Positions 7,966 through 17,004 of a stretch of DNA of 64,000 nucleotides are shown here, one piece after another. The position numbers and the translations under genes were made by a program. The DNA is from Iodidimonas nitroreducens. Its GTDB lineage: Bacteria; Pseudomonadota; Alphaproteobacteria; Sphingomonadales; Rhodothalassiaceae. The first letter of the stretch is position 1. Each line of letters opens with the position of its first letter. Location: NCBI RefSeq assembly GCF_008579165.1, contig NZ_BKCN01000012.1, one strand, 5' to 3'. The notes below the pieces were generated by a model, which did not search any database, was not told where the DNA came from, and saw only the letters and a program-made list of their open reading frames with translations.

Positions 7966-9144
7966 ATGAATACCCAACGCGATTATGATCTGGTGCTTTA
8001 TGGTGCCAGCGGATTTACCGGTAAGCTGGTGGCCGAATATATTGCCAAAAACTATGGCGAAACAGATGTGCGCTGGGCTTTTGCCGGCCGCAATGCACAA
8101 AAGCTATCGGATGTGCGCGATGAACTGGGCTTGCCCGCTGATTTTCCGCTGATCCTTGCCGATGCCGATGATCCCCAATCCCTGCACGATATGGTGGCGA
8201 AAACCCGGCTGGTGATCACCACGGTGGGGCCCTATCAGCTTTATGGCGAAGGGCTGTTGGCAGCCTGTGCCAAGGCGGGCACCGATTATGTGGATCTGTG
8301 CGGTGAACCGGCCTGGATGCGCCAGATGATTGATGCTTATGAACAAACCGCCCAACAATCGGGAGCACGGATTGTTTTTTCCTGCGGCTTCGATTCCATT
8401 CCTTTCGATTTGGGCGTGTTGTTTTTGCAATCGGAAGCGCGTCGGCAAACCGGGGCGCCTTTGCGGCAGGTTCATGGCCGGGTGCGAAGCATGAAGGGGG
8501 GTTTTTCCGGCGGCACGGCAGCCAGCCTGAAGGCCACATTGGCAGCGGCAGCAGAGAATCCCGATATTCTGGCATTGCTGCGCGATCCCTTTGCTTTGGT
8601 GCCGGATTTCGATGGCCCCAAACAGCCTTCGGGCATGAAGCCGCTTTTTGATGAACAGTGCCAATCCTGGGCCGCTCCTTTCATCATGGCGCCGATCAAT
8701 ACTCGCAATGTGCATCGCAGCCACGCGCTTTTGGGGCATCCCTGGGGCCGCGATTTCACTTATGATGAGATGATCCTCACCGGCCCCGGCGATAAGGGCG
8801 AGGCGGTGGCAAAGGCCGTGGCCGAAGATAAATCGATGATGAAGGAAGATGGTCTGAAGCCCGGCGAGGGGCCAAGCCGTGAAGAGCGGGAAAATGGCTC
8901 TTATGATGTTTTGTTCATAGCGCCCACGGATGATGGCCAATCGGTGCGGGTTTCGGTGAGCGGGGATCGCGATCCCGGCTATGGCTCCACATCGAAAATG
9001 ATCACCGAAGCCGCCCTTTGTCTTTTGCACGATTGCCCTGATGTAAAGGGCGGCATCTGGACCCCCGCAGCCGCCATGGGCACGGCATTGATCAAGCGCC
9101 TTGAAGCGCGGGCGGGCCTGCGCTTTCGGGTGGAGCAGGGCTGA
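7966..9144 (+). CDS. Saccharopine dehydrogenase-like / trans-acting enoyl reductase family protein
   Basis: 392 residues with a Rossmann fold at the N-terminus (L-V-L-Y-G-A-S-G-F-T-G-K-L-V), then V-I-T-T-V-G-P-Y-Q-L-Y-G and G-T-D-Y-V-D-L-C-G-E motifs and the F-S-C-G-F-D-S-I-P-F-D-L-G block. This is the family that includes mycobacterial trans-acting enoyl reductases and many uncharacterised proteobacterial members. No membrane segment or signal peptide is evident. Substrate is unknown; a lipid or polyketide substrate is inferred only from family. It follows the ferredoxin by 32 bases and is closed by a strong terminator. Confidence 0.85.
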   Translation: MNTQRDYDLVLYGASGFTGKLVAEYIAKNYGETDVRWAFAGRNAQKLSDVRDELGLPADFPLILADADDPQSLHDMVAKTRLVITTVGPYQLYGEGLLAACAKAGTDYVDLCGEPAWMRQMIDAYEQTAQQSGARIVFSCGFDSIPFDLGVLFLQSEARRQTGAPLRQVHGRVRSMKGGFSGGTAASLKATLAAAAENPDILALLRDPFALVPDFDGPKQPSGMKPLFDEQCQSWAAPFIMAPINTRNVHRSHALLGHPWGRDFTYDEMILTGPGDKGEAVAKAVAEDKSMMKEDGLKPGEGPSREERENGSYDVLFIAPTDDGQSVRVSVSGDRDPGYGSTSKMITEAALCLLHDCPDVKGGIWTPAAAMGTALIKRLEARAGLRFRVEQG

Positions 9145-9173
9145 TCGCGCTTTTAATCAATCGATAAGCCAAT

Positions 9174-9211
9174 AAAAACAGGGAAGCCGCGCGGGCTCCC
9201 CTGTTTTTTTG
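9174..9211. terminator. Bidirectional terminator between convergent genes
   Basis: The inverted repeat AAAAACAGGGAAGCC ... GGGCTCCCCTGTTTTTTT has A and T runs on its two flanks. It can therefore serve both the plus-strand reductase gene and the minus-strand TonB receptor gene. Confidence 0.85.
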
Positions 9212-9243
9212 TTTAAAAGACGCGGATGGCCTTAGGGATCGGC

Positions 9244-12200
9244 TTAAAACGTCCCATTAAAGCCGATGAAGAAGGATCGACCCACAAAGCTGACTGGCCG
9301 GACCAGATTGCTCAGGAAGGGCTTGCGGTCGGCGATATTGTTGATGCCCCCATAAATCTGGAAGCGATCCGTGATGTCATAGCTGGCCGAAAGATCATGG
9401 ACAAAGGCATTGCCGGATTCGAAAGGATCGGCAAAGAGCGGATCGCTTTCAATGCTCAGATTTTCCACATTGGGGAGCAACTGGCTGCTTTGGAAACGGG
9501 TTTGCCAGGACAGGCTGTATTGATCGACCTGCCAGGTGGCTGTGGTATTGACAATCCATTTGGGGAAGGTGTTTTCCCCCAGTTGATTATCGAATTGATC
9601 AGAAAATTCCTGAAAATCGAAATCCCGGCGCCGCAGATTGCGGGTGCCATTGGTGCGGATATCGATGCTGCCCCAATTGCCCGATAGGCCCAGATCGGCC
9701 AGATCAAAGCCGTAGCTGACTTCAAAATCGATCCCACGGGCCTCCAACGCCGCCACATTCTGCTGACCGGATTCAAAGAAAGTGATATTGCGATTGACCG
9801 GATCGCGGGTGACGAGAGCGCAGAATTCATTATCAAGGCTGGGGGCATCCACGCAATTCTCGATGATCCGCTCAGCGCTGACCACGATGATGGCATCGGA
9901 AATTTCCACATCATAAAAATCGACCGTAGCCGATAAGCCGGGAATCCAGCGCGGGGTGATCACGGCCCCTATGGTCAGAGTATCGGCTTCTTCTTCGGCC
10001 AGATCAGGATTGCCGCCCGCCCGTCCGGTGACGAAGGCGGAATTGAAATTAGTGGAATTGAAATTATCGCCCACCAATGCCTGGCAGTTCTGGGCCCGAA
10101 ATTCGGTTCCCGCATTGACCCGGTTGGCATTGCAGGGATCGAAATCGGCATCGATGAAAATGGGTTGGGGGGGTGAAAACAGCTCGTTGATATTGGGGGC
10201 GCGCACCGAACGGCCAAAGGTGCCGCGAAAGCGGATATCATCCACCGGCGCATAAGAGCCGCCCACATTCCACGAAACGGTTGATCCCACTGTGCTGTAA
10301 TCGGCATAGCGCACCGCACCATCGATGCTCAGATCCTTGATGAAAGGCACATCGCTGATGATCGGGATATTGACTTCGCCAAAAACTTCCCAAACATCGA
10401 AACGGCCATCCACCGGCTCGGAACTCGTGGTGACGGAATTAAAGCTCAGGCCGGCAGTTTCAAAGGCATTGGGTTCAAATTCGCTTTTTTCTTCGCGATA
10501 TTCCGCACCCGCTGCAAAGCCGATGGCCCCACCCGGTAACTCGATGAAGCCAGCGGTGTCACCCGAAATAAAGCCGGAAATCACCTGCTGTGTCAGCTCG
10601 GAATTTTCCACCGAACGCTGGAAGATGAAATCTTCTGCCGCCTCGCTCGTGGTATTGGCGCCAAAAATATTGATCGGCGCGCATTGCCCGCTCCCCGGAT
10701 TAAAGCTTAAAAAACCTTCCCGCGCGGCAGGGAAAGGGGAAATGGGCGGGATCGCCGTAGGGTCGAGATCAGACCGACACACCACCTCGCCACTATCGGG
10801 ATCGATTACGGAATCAACGGCGGCAAAGAACCGATCCTCAATGCGGGTTTTCAGATTGGTGAAATTGCGTTCGGTTCGGCCAAAATTATACGAAACTTCA
10901 TAGCTCCAGCCATTGTCGAACTCGCCATCGATGCCGGTAACCACCCGGAAGCTGTATTGATCGGCCTGGGTTTGGGCGGGCACATCGAGATTATCGCGGG
11001 AAACCGTCAGCACCGGGGTGATCCCCTGACCGATCAGGCTATCGATCTGGCTGCGCAGAGCGGTTGGGATAAAGCCATTATCGAGGGAAATGGGGATATC
11101 GTCATTGAAGCCATTGACCTGATCCACCGATTTCGTGGCGTTATAGGAAAATTTCGATTCAATGAAGAAATTGAGCTGATCAAGGACTTTATAGTTCACA
11201 TTGCCATTGACATTGACCCGATCGAGCTTGGGCTGCAGCCAGCCGATATTGGGCAGGCCGGGCACCGCATCGCCGCCGATACCATTGAACAGATCAAGGA
11301 AAATATCGGCGGGATTGAAAGCGCGCAAAGTGCCGGTTTCATCCACGATCTGGGCAATGGGAAAGCCGCCAACAGTGGCACCGGGATCAAGCAGATTGAT
11401 GAAGCCGGGATCGTTGAAATTATTCTGATCCTGCAGCCAGATGATGCCAAAAGGGCTGGAAACCGGCAGCCGCGCATTTTGCGCAAAGCTATTCACGGCA
11501 TCGGGATTGACGCCTAGCCTTGCGGCCAGTTCAGGGGAATTGGGCACGAAAGCGGCAAAGCCGAGACCGGCGATATTGGGTCGATCTTCAACCTTGATAT
11601 TGCCGGTCTGGGTATATTCCACGCTGACCACGGCATTGCCGCGACCATCGGCAAAATTGGTGCCGCCGGTTGCAGACAAAAATAAATCTTCGGAATCGCC
11701 CCGTTCGCTGATGCCGAATTGCGAGCGCACATCAAGCCCTTCAAAATCATCGCGCAGGATGAAATTAACCGCCCCGGAAACGGCATCCGCACCATAAATG
11801 GCCGATGCGCCGCCGGTCAGCGTTTCCACCCGCTCGATGAGGGCGACGGGTATGCTGGTCACATCCACCGCTGCTGTGCCCGCAACGCCCGAGACATGAC
11901 GACGACCATTGATCAGAACCAGAGTCCGCTCGCTCCCAAGCCCCCGAAGATCGAGAAGACCAACCCCCGCAGGCGCGCCATTCTGATCAGATTGATTGGC
12001 AGGCAAAGAGCTATTGAGCGCCGGAATTTCGCGCAACAGAGAAGAAATATCAGTTTCCCCCGATCTTTTGATATCGGTGGCATCGATCGTGGTGACCGGG
12101 CTGGGGCTGCTGAGATTGCTGCGGGCAATGCGCGAGCCGGTGACGACGATTTCTTCAACAGCCTCATCAGGGGCTTCGGTTTGGGCCTGGGCTTCGGTTT

Positions 12201-12297
12201 GGGCTTGGGCGCTGGCCGGCAGGACAAGGCTGGCAGACAGAGCAAGACCCGCAGCACCGGCCAGAAGTGCCTGCCGGCGTTGGATGACAGATGGCAT
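9244..12297 (-). CDS. TonB-dependent outer membrane receptor
   Basis: A 1017-residue outer membrane receptor. It has a signal peptide with R-R-Q-A-L-L near the N-terminus and cleavage near A-S-A-Q-A, then a TonB box-like E-E-I-V-V-T-G-S-R near residue 50. A plug domain follows (L-R-E-I-P-A-L-N, L-D-L-R-G-L-G-S-E-R-T-L-V-L-I-N-G-R-R, G-A-S-A-I-Y-G-A-D-A-V-S-G), then a long beta-barrel ending in the aromatic C-terminus F-I-G-F-N-G-T-F. This long L-D-L-R-G-L-G subclass is frequent in alphaproteobacteria with many substrates (peptides, glycans). An 18-base tandem repeat (12172-12207) encodes two copies of Q-A-Q-T-E-A after the signal. A good Shine-Dalgarno (GGAGGAAACG) precedes the ATG. Substrate cannot be told. 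Confidence 0.93.
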   Translation of the reverse strand: MPSVIQRRQALLAGAAGLALSASLVLPASAQAQTEAQAQTEAPDEAVEEIVVTGSRIARSNLSSPSPVTTIDATDIKRSGETDISSLLREIPALNSSLPANQSDQNGAPAGVGLLDLRGLGSERTLVLINGRRHVSGVAGTAAVDVTSIPVALIERVETLTGGASAIYGADAVSGAVNFILRDDFEGLDVRSQFGISERGDSEDLFLSATGGTNFADGRGNAVVSVEYTQTGNIKVEDRPNIAGLGFAAFVPNSPELAARLGVNPDAVNSFAQNARLPVSSPFGIIWLQDQNNFNDPGFINLLDPGATVGGFPIAQIVDETGTLRAFNPADIFLDLFNGIGGDAVPGLPNIGWLQPKLDRVNVNGNVNYKVLDQLNFFIESKFSYNATKSVDQVNGFNDDIPISLDNGFIPTALRSQIDSLIGQGITPVLTVSRDNLDVPAQTQADQYSFRVVTGIDGEFDNGWSYEVSYNFGRTERNFTNLKTRIEDRFFAAVDSVIDPDSGEVVCRSDLDPTAIPPISPFPAAREGFLSFNPGSGQCAPINIFGANTTSEAAEDFIFQRSVENSELTQQVISGFISGDTAGFIELPGGAIGFAAGAEYREEKSEFEPNAFETAGLSFNSVTTSSEPVDGRFDVWEVFGEVNIPIISDVPFIKDLSIDGAVRYADYSTVGSTVSWNVGGSYAPVDDIRFRGTFGRSVRAPNINELFSPPQPIFIDADFDPCNANRVNAGTEFRAQNCQALVGDNFNSTNFNSAFVTGRAGGNPDLAEEEADTLTIGAVITPRWIPGLSATVDFYDVEISDAIIVVSAERIIENCVDAPSLDNEFCALVTRDPVNRNITFFESGQQNVAALEARGIDFEVSYGFDLADLGLSGNWGSIDIRTNGTRNLRRRDFDFQEFSDQFDNQLGENTFPKWIVNTTATWQVDQYSLSWQTRFQSSQLLPNVENLSIESDPLFADPFESGNAFVHDLSASYDITDRFQIYGGINNIADRKPFLSNLVRPVSFVGRSFFIGFNGTF

Positions 12298-12635
12298 GAT
12301 CGTTTCCTCCGTGAATTGGGGGTTATGACCCCTTTAATTGGTTATGAGGTTTCAAACGATTGTATTTTTACAAAACCACTGCTTTTGGAAAGATAATTAA
12401 CCGCGAAGCTCTGTATTTGACATATTAAATATGTGCACTGCGGCAAAAATGTTTCACTTTATTGCGAATCAGCCTAAAATTTAGGCATTAGATGCAAGTT
12501 GTGGCGGGAATTTGGGCAACGCCCCACGAAGGCCAAAGCTTGCTTATGATTTAGCCTTGCTTATGATCAGAACGGTCATACATAGCCTATATGTGTATAA
12601 GCCATGAGGCTTTTTCATCTTGCAGGAGGATTGTT
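12298..12635. other. Divergent promoter region with a perfect 7-bp palindrome
   Basis: 338 bases without a gene between the TonB receptor and the DUF4399 gene, clearly more AT-rich than the neighbours. At 12420-12434 lies ACATATT-A-AATATGT, a perfect inverted repeat with a one-base centre, beginning within a TTGACA. It may be an operator for one or both genes. No riboswitch or RNA gene was recognised. Confidence 0.45.
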
Positions 12636-13078
12636 ATGTTGTCGTCGTTAAAAGCACATCTCGCCCCCATGGCCGTGGTTGCCTGATGGCCGGGGGCTTT
12701 GGATCATCTGTGGCGATGGCCGATGATCACAAGGAAAAACCCAAGGCTTATATCGTCAATCTGGAGGATGGGGCCGTTGTTGAAAGCCCGGTTAAAGTGG
12801 TTTTTGGGCTCAAGAATTATGGCGTGGCTCCGGCAGGGGTGGATAAAGAGGGCACGGGTCATCATCATCTGCTGATCAATGCGAGCTTATCTGATGAGGA
12901 TATGACCTATCCCATCCCCGCCGACGATCAGCATCGCCATTTTGGCGGAGGGCAAACGCAGACGACTCTGGATCTGGAACCGGGTGACTATCGTTTGCAG
13001 CTTGTTTTGGGGGATGCCAATCATGTGCCTATTGATCCGCCCATCGTCTCGAAACCCATCACCATCACGGTGAAATAA
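12636..13078 (+). CDS. DUF4399 periplasmic protein (frame broken near 12682)
   Basis: A secreted protein of about 147 residues. The mature part has the DUF4399 pattern: V-E-S-P-V-K-V-V-F-G-L-K-N-Y-G-V-A-P-A-G, then G-T-G-H-H-H-L-L-I-N, H-R-H-F-G-G-G-Q-T-Q-T and P-G-D-Y-R-L-Q-L-V-L-G-D-A-N-H. The His clusters might bind metal (inference). The start at 12636 follows AGGAGGA. The signal peptide frame stops at 12684; adding one C to the CC at 12682-12683 joins M-A-V-V-A to L-M-A-G-G-F-G and gives a normal signal cleaved near A-M-A-D. Confidence 0.8.
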
Positions 13079-13176
13079 GCCGCTAAAGGCGTTTCTAGCG
13101 ATTGAAACGACAAACGGCCCTTTCATATTTGTGCAAAGTCCTTAAATTGCGCGCAGATGTGAAAGGACGAACCCTC

Positions 13177-14763
13177 ATGACTCTGACCGAAGATATTGGC
13201 AATCGCCGCACCTTTGCCATCATCTCTCATCCCGATGCCGGGAAAACCACGCTCACCGAAAAGCTTCTGCTTTTTGGGGGGGCCATTCAGCTTGCCGGTG
13301 AAGTGCGTGCCCGTGGCGAGCGACGCCGGGCGCGATCCGATTGGATGAAGGTGGAGCAGGAGCGTGGCATTTCCGTTGCTTCATCGGTGATGACCTATGA
13401 TTGGGAAGGCTGCACCTTTAATCTGCTGGATACCCCGGGCCATGAGGATTTTTCCGAAGATACCTATCGGGTGCTGACAGCGGTTGATAGCGCGGTGATG
13501 GTTCTGGATGCGGCGAAGGGGATTGAAACCCAAACCCGCAAATTGTTCGAAGTGTGCCGCCTGCGCGATATGCCGATTGCCACTTTTGTGAACAAGATGG
13601 ACCGGGAAGCCCGCGATCCTTTTGATTTGCTTGATGAGGTGGAACAAACGCTGGCGCTTGATGTGTCGCCGGCATCCTGGCCGATCGGTATGGGGCGCGA
13701 TTTCAAGGGCTGCTATGATCTGATTAATAATCGCCTGATTTTGATGCAGGCCGCCGACAAGAATATCCGCTCTGAGGGGATTTCTCTTTCTGGGCTTGAT
13801 GATCCGCGCCTGGCCGATTATCTGCCGGAAGATAGCCTTCAAACCCTGCGCGAGCAGGTGGAAATGGTGCGCGGCCTTTGCAAGCCCTTTGATCTCCAAT
13901 CTTATCTGGAAGGGCATTTGACTCCGGTTTTTTTCGGCAGTGCCCTAAACAGCTTTGGCGTGCGCGATCTTTTGTCAGGCCTGCGGGATTTTGCGCCTCC
14001 TCCCCGTTCGCATAAGGCCATTGAACGCCGGATCGAGCCCAACGAGGACAAATTTTCCGGTTTCGTTTTCAAGATTCAAGCCAATATGGACCCCAAGCAT
14101 CGGGACCGCATGGCTTTCGTGCGGCTGGTCTCAGGCCGTTTCAAGCGGGGGATGAAGCTGCGCCATGTGCGCTCGGGCAAAACCATATCGGTGCATAATG
14201 CGCAGCTTTTTCTGGCGCAGGATCGCGAGCTGGCGGAAACCGCAGTGGCCGGTGATATCATCGGCATTCCCAATCATGGGGGCTATAAAATCGGGGATAG
14301 CCTGACCGAAGGCGAAGACATCCGCTTCACCGGCATCCCAAGCTTTGCCCCTGAATTGATGCAGCGGGTGCGCCCCATCGATCCCATGCGCGCCAAGCAT
14401 CTGGCCCGTGCTTTGGAGCAATTGGCTGAAGAAGGCGCGGCTTCGGTGTTCAAACCCTATCTGGGGGCCGATTGGATCGTGGGGGTGGTGGGCAGCCTGC
14501 AATTTGATGTGCTGGCCGCACGGATCGATACGGAATATAATATTCCCGTGCGTTTCGAGCCGACCGAGCTTTATACGGCCCGCTGGGTGGTTGGGGATGA
14601 TCCCAAATTGCTGAAGCAGTTCATGGAAGCCAATCGCGCCTCTTTGGCCGAGGATCATAGCGGCCATCCGGTTTATCTGGCGCGCAATAGCTGGCACCTG
14701 AACAAGGGGCAGGATGATTGGCCCGATCTGCGCTTTCTTAAAACCAAGCAGGAGGTAGCATGA
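13177..14763 (+). CDS. prfC: Peptide chain release factor 3
   Basis: GTPase that recycles RF1/RF2 from the ribosome after termination. 528 residues: the G1 loop H-P-D-A-G-K-T-T near residue 20, the R-G-I-S-V-A-S-S-V switch region, G3 D-T-P-G-H-E-D-F-S-E-D-T-Y, and G4 N-K-M-D-R-E, then domains II and III with F-V-F-K-I-Q-A-N-M-D-P-K-H-R-D-R, all characteristic of RF3 rather than EF-G. The start at 13177 matches the family N-terminus and has AAAGGA upstream. The last four bases overlap the next gene. Confidence 0.97.
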   Translation: MTLTEDIGNRRTFAIISHPDAGKTTLTEKLLLFGGAIQLAGEVRARGERRRARSDWMKVEQERGISVASSVMTYDWEGCTFNLLDTPGHEDFSEDTYRVLTAVDSAVMVLDAAKGIETQTRKLFEVCRLRDMPIATFVNKMDREARDPFDLLDEVEQTLALDVSPASWPIGMGRDFKGCYDLINNRLILMQAADKNIRSEGISLSGLDDPRLADYLPEDSLQTLREQVEMVRGLCKPFDLQSYLEGHLTPVFFGSALNSFGVRDLLSGLRDFAPPPRSHKAIERRIEPNEDKFSGFVFKIQANMDPKHRDRMAFVRLVSGRFKRGMKLRHVRSGKTISVHNAQLFLAQDRELAETAVAGDIIGIPNHGGYKIGDSLTEGEDIRFTGIPSFAPELMQRVRPIDPMRAKHLARALEQLAEEGAASVFKPYLGADWIVGVVGSLQFDVLAARIDTEYNIPVRFEPTELYTARWVVGDDPKLLKQFMEANRASLAEDHSGHPVYLARNSWHLNKGQDDWPDLRFLKTKQEVA

Positions 14764-15428
14764 TAAAGCGGAGAACAGGGGCATTATGGGCCCTGATCAT
14801 CGGATCGGTTTTTTTGACATCGGCCTGTATGGGGGCGGATGATCAAGACGCCCCGGATGCGGCCGCCATCGATCAGGCGCTTTCAGATCATTATGAGCTG
14901 ATCGCCATGGCCTTTGCCTCAAACAGGGATGAGGCCGAGAGGGCCGCCAACTCCATTGCTGATGGTGAACCTGAAGCTTCTCCTGATGCTGGCCCTGAAG
15001 CGGGTTCTGATCAATCCGCTGAGGAAAGCCGCAAGTGCACATCGATGGAGATTATCATCAATCGCATGGATGGCCGGGAAAGCCGGGAGCGTTTCACCAT
15101 GCCCTGCCATCTTTTGGATCGGGCACAAAACAGCCTGAGCCAGGGCATGAAAGCCCTTGAAAAAGCACTTGAGGATGCGGGCCTTGCGGTTTCCAATTCT
15201 GTGTTTTCGGGGAAGCCCATGGCCTATCAGCGGGTGGAAAAGATTGCCTGTATCAAGGCGGTTGAAAAGCCCGGCTTCGTGTGTGATCTGCGGGTTTGGT
15301 TTGATGATGAAGGGCAAACGGTTTCGCGCTATCAAACGGCCCGTTTCGTTAAAGATCGCGATGGCTGGATCGCGCTGGAGGTCAGCGGTTCCCCTTTGAG
15401 CGGGGATGATGCGCCATCGGATTTTTGA
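14760..15428 (+). CDS. Putative lipoprotein of unknown function
   Basis: 222 residues with a lipoprotein signal ending in F-L-T-S-A-C (Cys at residue 23). The region to about residue 85 is acidic and rich in Ala, Asp, Glu and Pro. The remainder looks folded, with four Cys (K-C-T, P-C-H, A-C-I, V-C-D) that could form two disulfides in the periplasm, a helix E-K-A-L-E-D-A-G-L-A-V, and a strand region R-V-W-F-D-D-E-G-Q-T-V-S-R-Y-Q. I recognise no family. The ATG overlaps the prfC stop, so expression is probably coupled. Confidence 0.75.
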   Translation: MIKRRTGALWALIIGSVFLTSACMGADDQDAPDAAAIDQALSDHYELIAMAFASNRDEAERAANSIADGEPEASPDAGPEAGSDQSAEESRKCTSMEIIINRMDGRESRERFTMPCHLLDRAQNSLSQGMKALEKALEDAGLAVSNSVFSGKPMAYQRVEKIACIKAVEKPGFVCDLRVWFDDEGQTVSRYQTARFVKDRDGWIALEVSGSPLSGDDAPSDF

Positions 15429-15466
15429 GGGGGTCTTTTTCTGGGGTGTCTTTAGGTGGGGGGTCT

Positions 15467-15673
15467 ATGGGAAAAAGTACGGAGCCTAAGAACGTGAAGC
15501 TTATGAACACGGCGCTTTTGCGGCTGCGCTATGTTTTGGAAGGGTTGGATGGTGCCGATCAGGCCATGCTGGTTGATCTTTTGGAGCGAAAGGCCGATCT
15601 GATCTTGCGGGATGAAGAGAAAACCGACCAAAGCCCGGCTTCATGCCCCCGCCTGTATGGCCATGATGGCTGA
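15467..15673 (+). CDS. Small hypothetical protein
   Basis: 68 residues, mostly helical (M-N-T-A-L-L-R-L-R-Y-V-L-E-G-L-D-G-A-D then L-V-D-L-L-E-R-K-A-D-L-I-L), with no signal peptide. The ATG at 15467 has a GGTGGGGGG stretch just upstream; a start at 15425 in the same frame would overlap the lipoprotein stop. No function can be assigned. A short hairpin (GCCATGATGGC) and a T run overlap the stop and may end transcription. Confidence 0.55.
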   Translation: MGKSTEPKNVKLMNTALLRLRYVLEGLDGADQAMLVDLLERKADLILRDEEKTDQSPASCPRLYGHDG

Positions 15674-15702
15674 TTTTTTTAACCTGTTCAGTGAGCTTAT
15701 GG

Positions 15703-17004
15703 TCAAAAGCTGAAGCTTAAAATGATGCTCAGCCCTTCATCATTATCGGATGTGCCCGCCAGATTGATCCGCAATTGGGTGGTCAGTTCGATCTTTTGCG
15801 CCGGGGCTTGGCGCGCCGATCCGCCAAAGGGCAGGGCTATCGTCAGCCCCGGTCCGCCTTCCAAAAGGGAGGTGCGCCCCGATCTGTCATCCTGCCACAG
15901 GCCAGATAAAAGCAGATGCGGCGTCAGGATGAAGCCGTTTTTTTGCCAGGATCGGCCGATGCGCCCTTCACCATTCATCTGCCAATCGGTTTTTTCAAAC
16001 CCAATCCCTGCGATATCGCCAAAAACCGACCAGAAAAGCCAGGATGACCCCTGATGCGCCACGGGCCGTTCATAGCCCGCGCCCCATGAGCCAGAGACCC
16101 GAACCAACCAATCATCCCGGGCAAAATCCCCGACCGACACCAGCCGTTCTGCGCCCACTATGATGGCCTGAGAGGCAAAGGGCTTCAGTTTCAGGCCAAA
16201 GCCCGCCTGTTCGCTTTTGGCCTGTGGTAAGGGATCGGCCCCATCAACCGACCATAAAAGCCGCGCAAATCCGGCCATCCAGCGATCCGGTGATCCCAGC
16301 CACAGGGGCAGGCGGCCATTGGCTTCGATGATCCCCTGACTTTGGCTCAGAACCCGATCCCCCAGCAACAGGCTTTCATCATCGGGGCCATCCGTGCGCC
16401 ATAACAGGCTCGCCGATCCCCAGATGATGCGATCTAGGGCGCGCATTTCGCGCCGTGTTTGCTCTAAAATCAGGGGATCGTGATCAAGGCCGAGGGCTGT
16501 GATGAAATGGGTGCGCGCGCAGGCCATATCCCCGTCATGTCGGCATAAATAGGCCAATTGCCGATGATAAACCGGATGATCAGGGGCTTTTTCCACCAAT
16601 TGCGCAAAAACATCCCGGGCGGCAGGCTGATCGCCAGCAGCCAAAAAGGCATAGCCTGCGGATGCCAAACTTTCGGCTTTGGGGCGGATGGAAAAAGCCA
16701 GAAGAAAGGACTGCGCCGCTTGGGCATGGCGGGCGAGGGCGGATTGAATATGGCCCAGATCCAGCGCCCATTGATGGCGGCGCGCCTCATCTGCTGTTTG
16801 TTCAATCGCCAAAGCCAGGAAATGGGCAGCCATGGCCTGATCCCCTGCATTCAGCGCCTGATAGGCTTCCGTTGCCGCCTGATGGGCGGAAAGGGGCGGG
16901 TTCTGCGGCTTCACCCTGACCTCGATCTGGGCCGCTGTCGGCAAAGACTGCATCCAGCAAAAGGCTATGAGCAGGGCGCGCATGAAGATCATCGCCTGCC
17001 TCAT
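15703..17004 (-). CDS. NfrA-like outer membrane protein with TPR region
   Basis: 433 residues. A signal peptide ends near S-L-P-T-A-A-Q. Residues 40-190 are TPR-like helices (L-S-A-H-Q-A-A-T-E-A-Y-Q-A-L-N-A-G-D, then A-E-S-L-A-S-A-G-Y-A-F-L-A-A-G-D). The C-terminal half is beta-rich and ends in Phe (I-I-L-S-F-S-F), as expected of a barrel, and resembles the C-terminal domain of phage N4 adsorption protein NfrA. The pair NfrA/NfrB exports a polysaccharide in E. coli; the neighbouring glycosyltransferase gene, which overlaps this start, supports the same pairing. A porin-like role in glycan export is inferred. Confidence 0.65.
   Translation of the reverse strand: MRQAMIFMRALLIAFCWMQSLPTAAQIEVRVKPQNPPLSAHQAATEAYQALNAGDQAMAAHFLALAIEQTADEARRHQWALDLGHIQSALARHAQAAQSFLLAFSIRPKAESLASAGYAFLAAGDQPAARDVFAQLVEKAPDHPVYHRQLAYLCRHDGDMACARTHFITALGLDHDPLILEQTRREMRALDRIIWGSASLLWRTDGPDDESLLLGDRVLSQSQGIIEANGRLPLWLGSPDRWMAGFARLLWSVDGADPLPQAKSEQAGFGLKLKPFASQAIIVGAERLVSVGDFARDDWLVRVSGSWGAGYERPVAHQGSSWLFWSVFGDIAGIGFEKTDWQMNGEGRIGRSWQKNGFILTPHLLLSGLWQDDRSGRTSLLEGGPGLTIALPFGGSARQAPAQKIELTTQLRINLAGTSDNDEGLSIILSFSF

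Noticed and set aside
9226..9687. 153-residue plus-strand frame inside the TonB receptor
   Set aside because: Antisense to a strongly supported 1017-residue gene, with no ribosome site or family features; likewise the frames at 10325-10903, 10957-11517 and 11719-12396.
15660..15690. Strong terminator after the small gene at 15467-15673
   Set aside because: Only a five-base stem with a T run; too weak to list as a feature by itself.
16802..17000. C-terminal extension of the glycosyltransferase over the NfrA-like gene
   Set aside because: The residues are an out-of-frame reading of nfrA; a missing base near 17018 explains the loss of the real stop.
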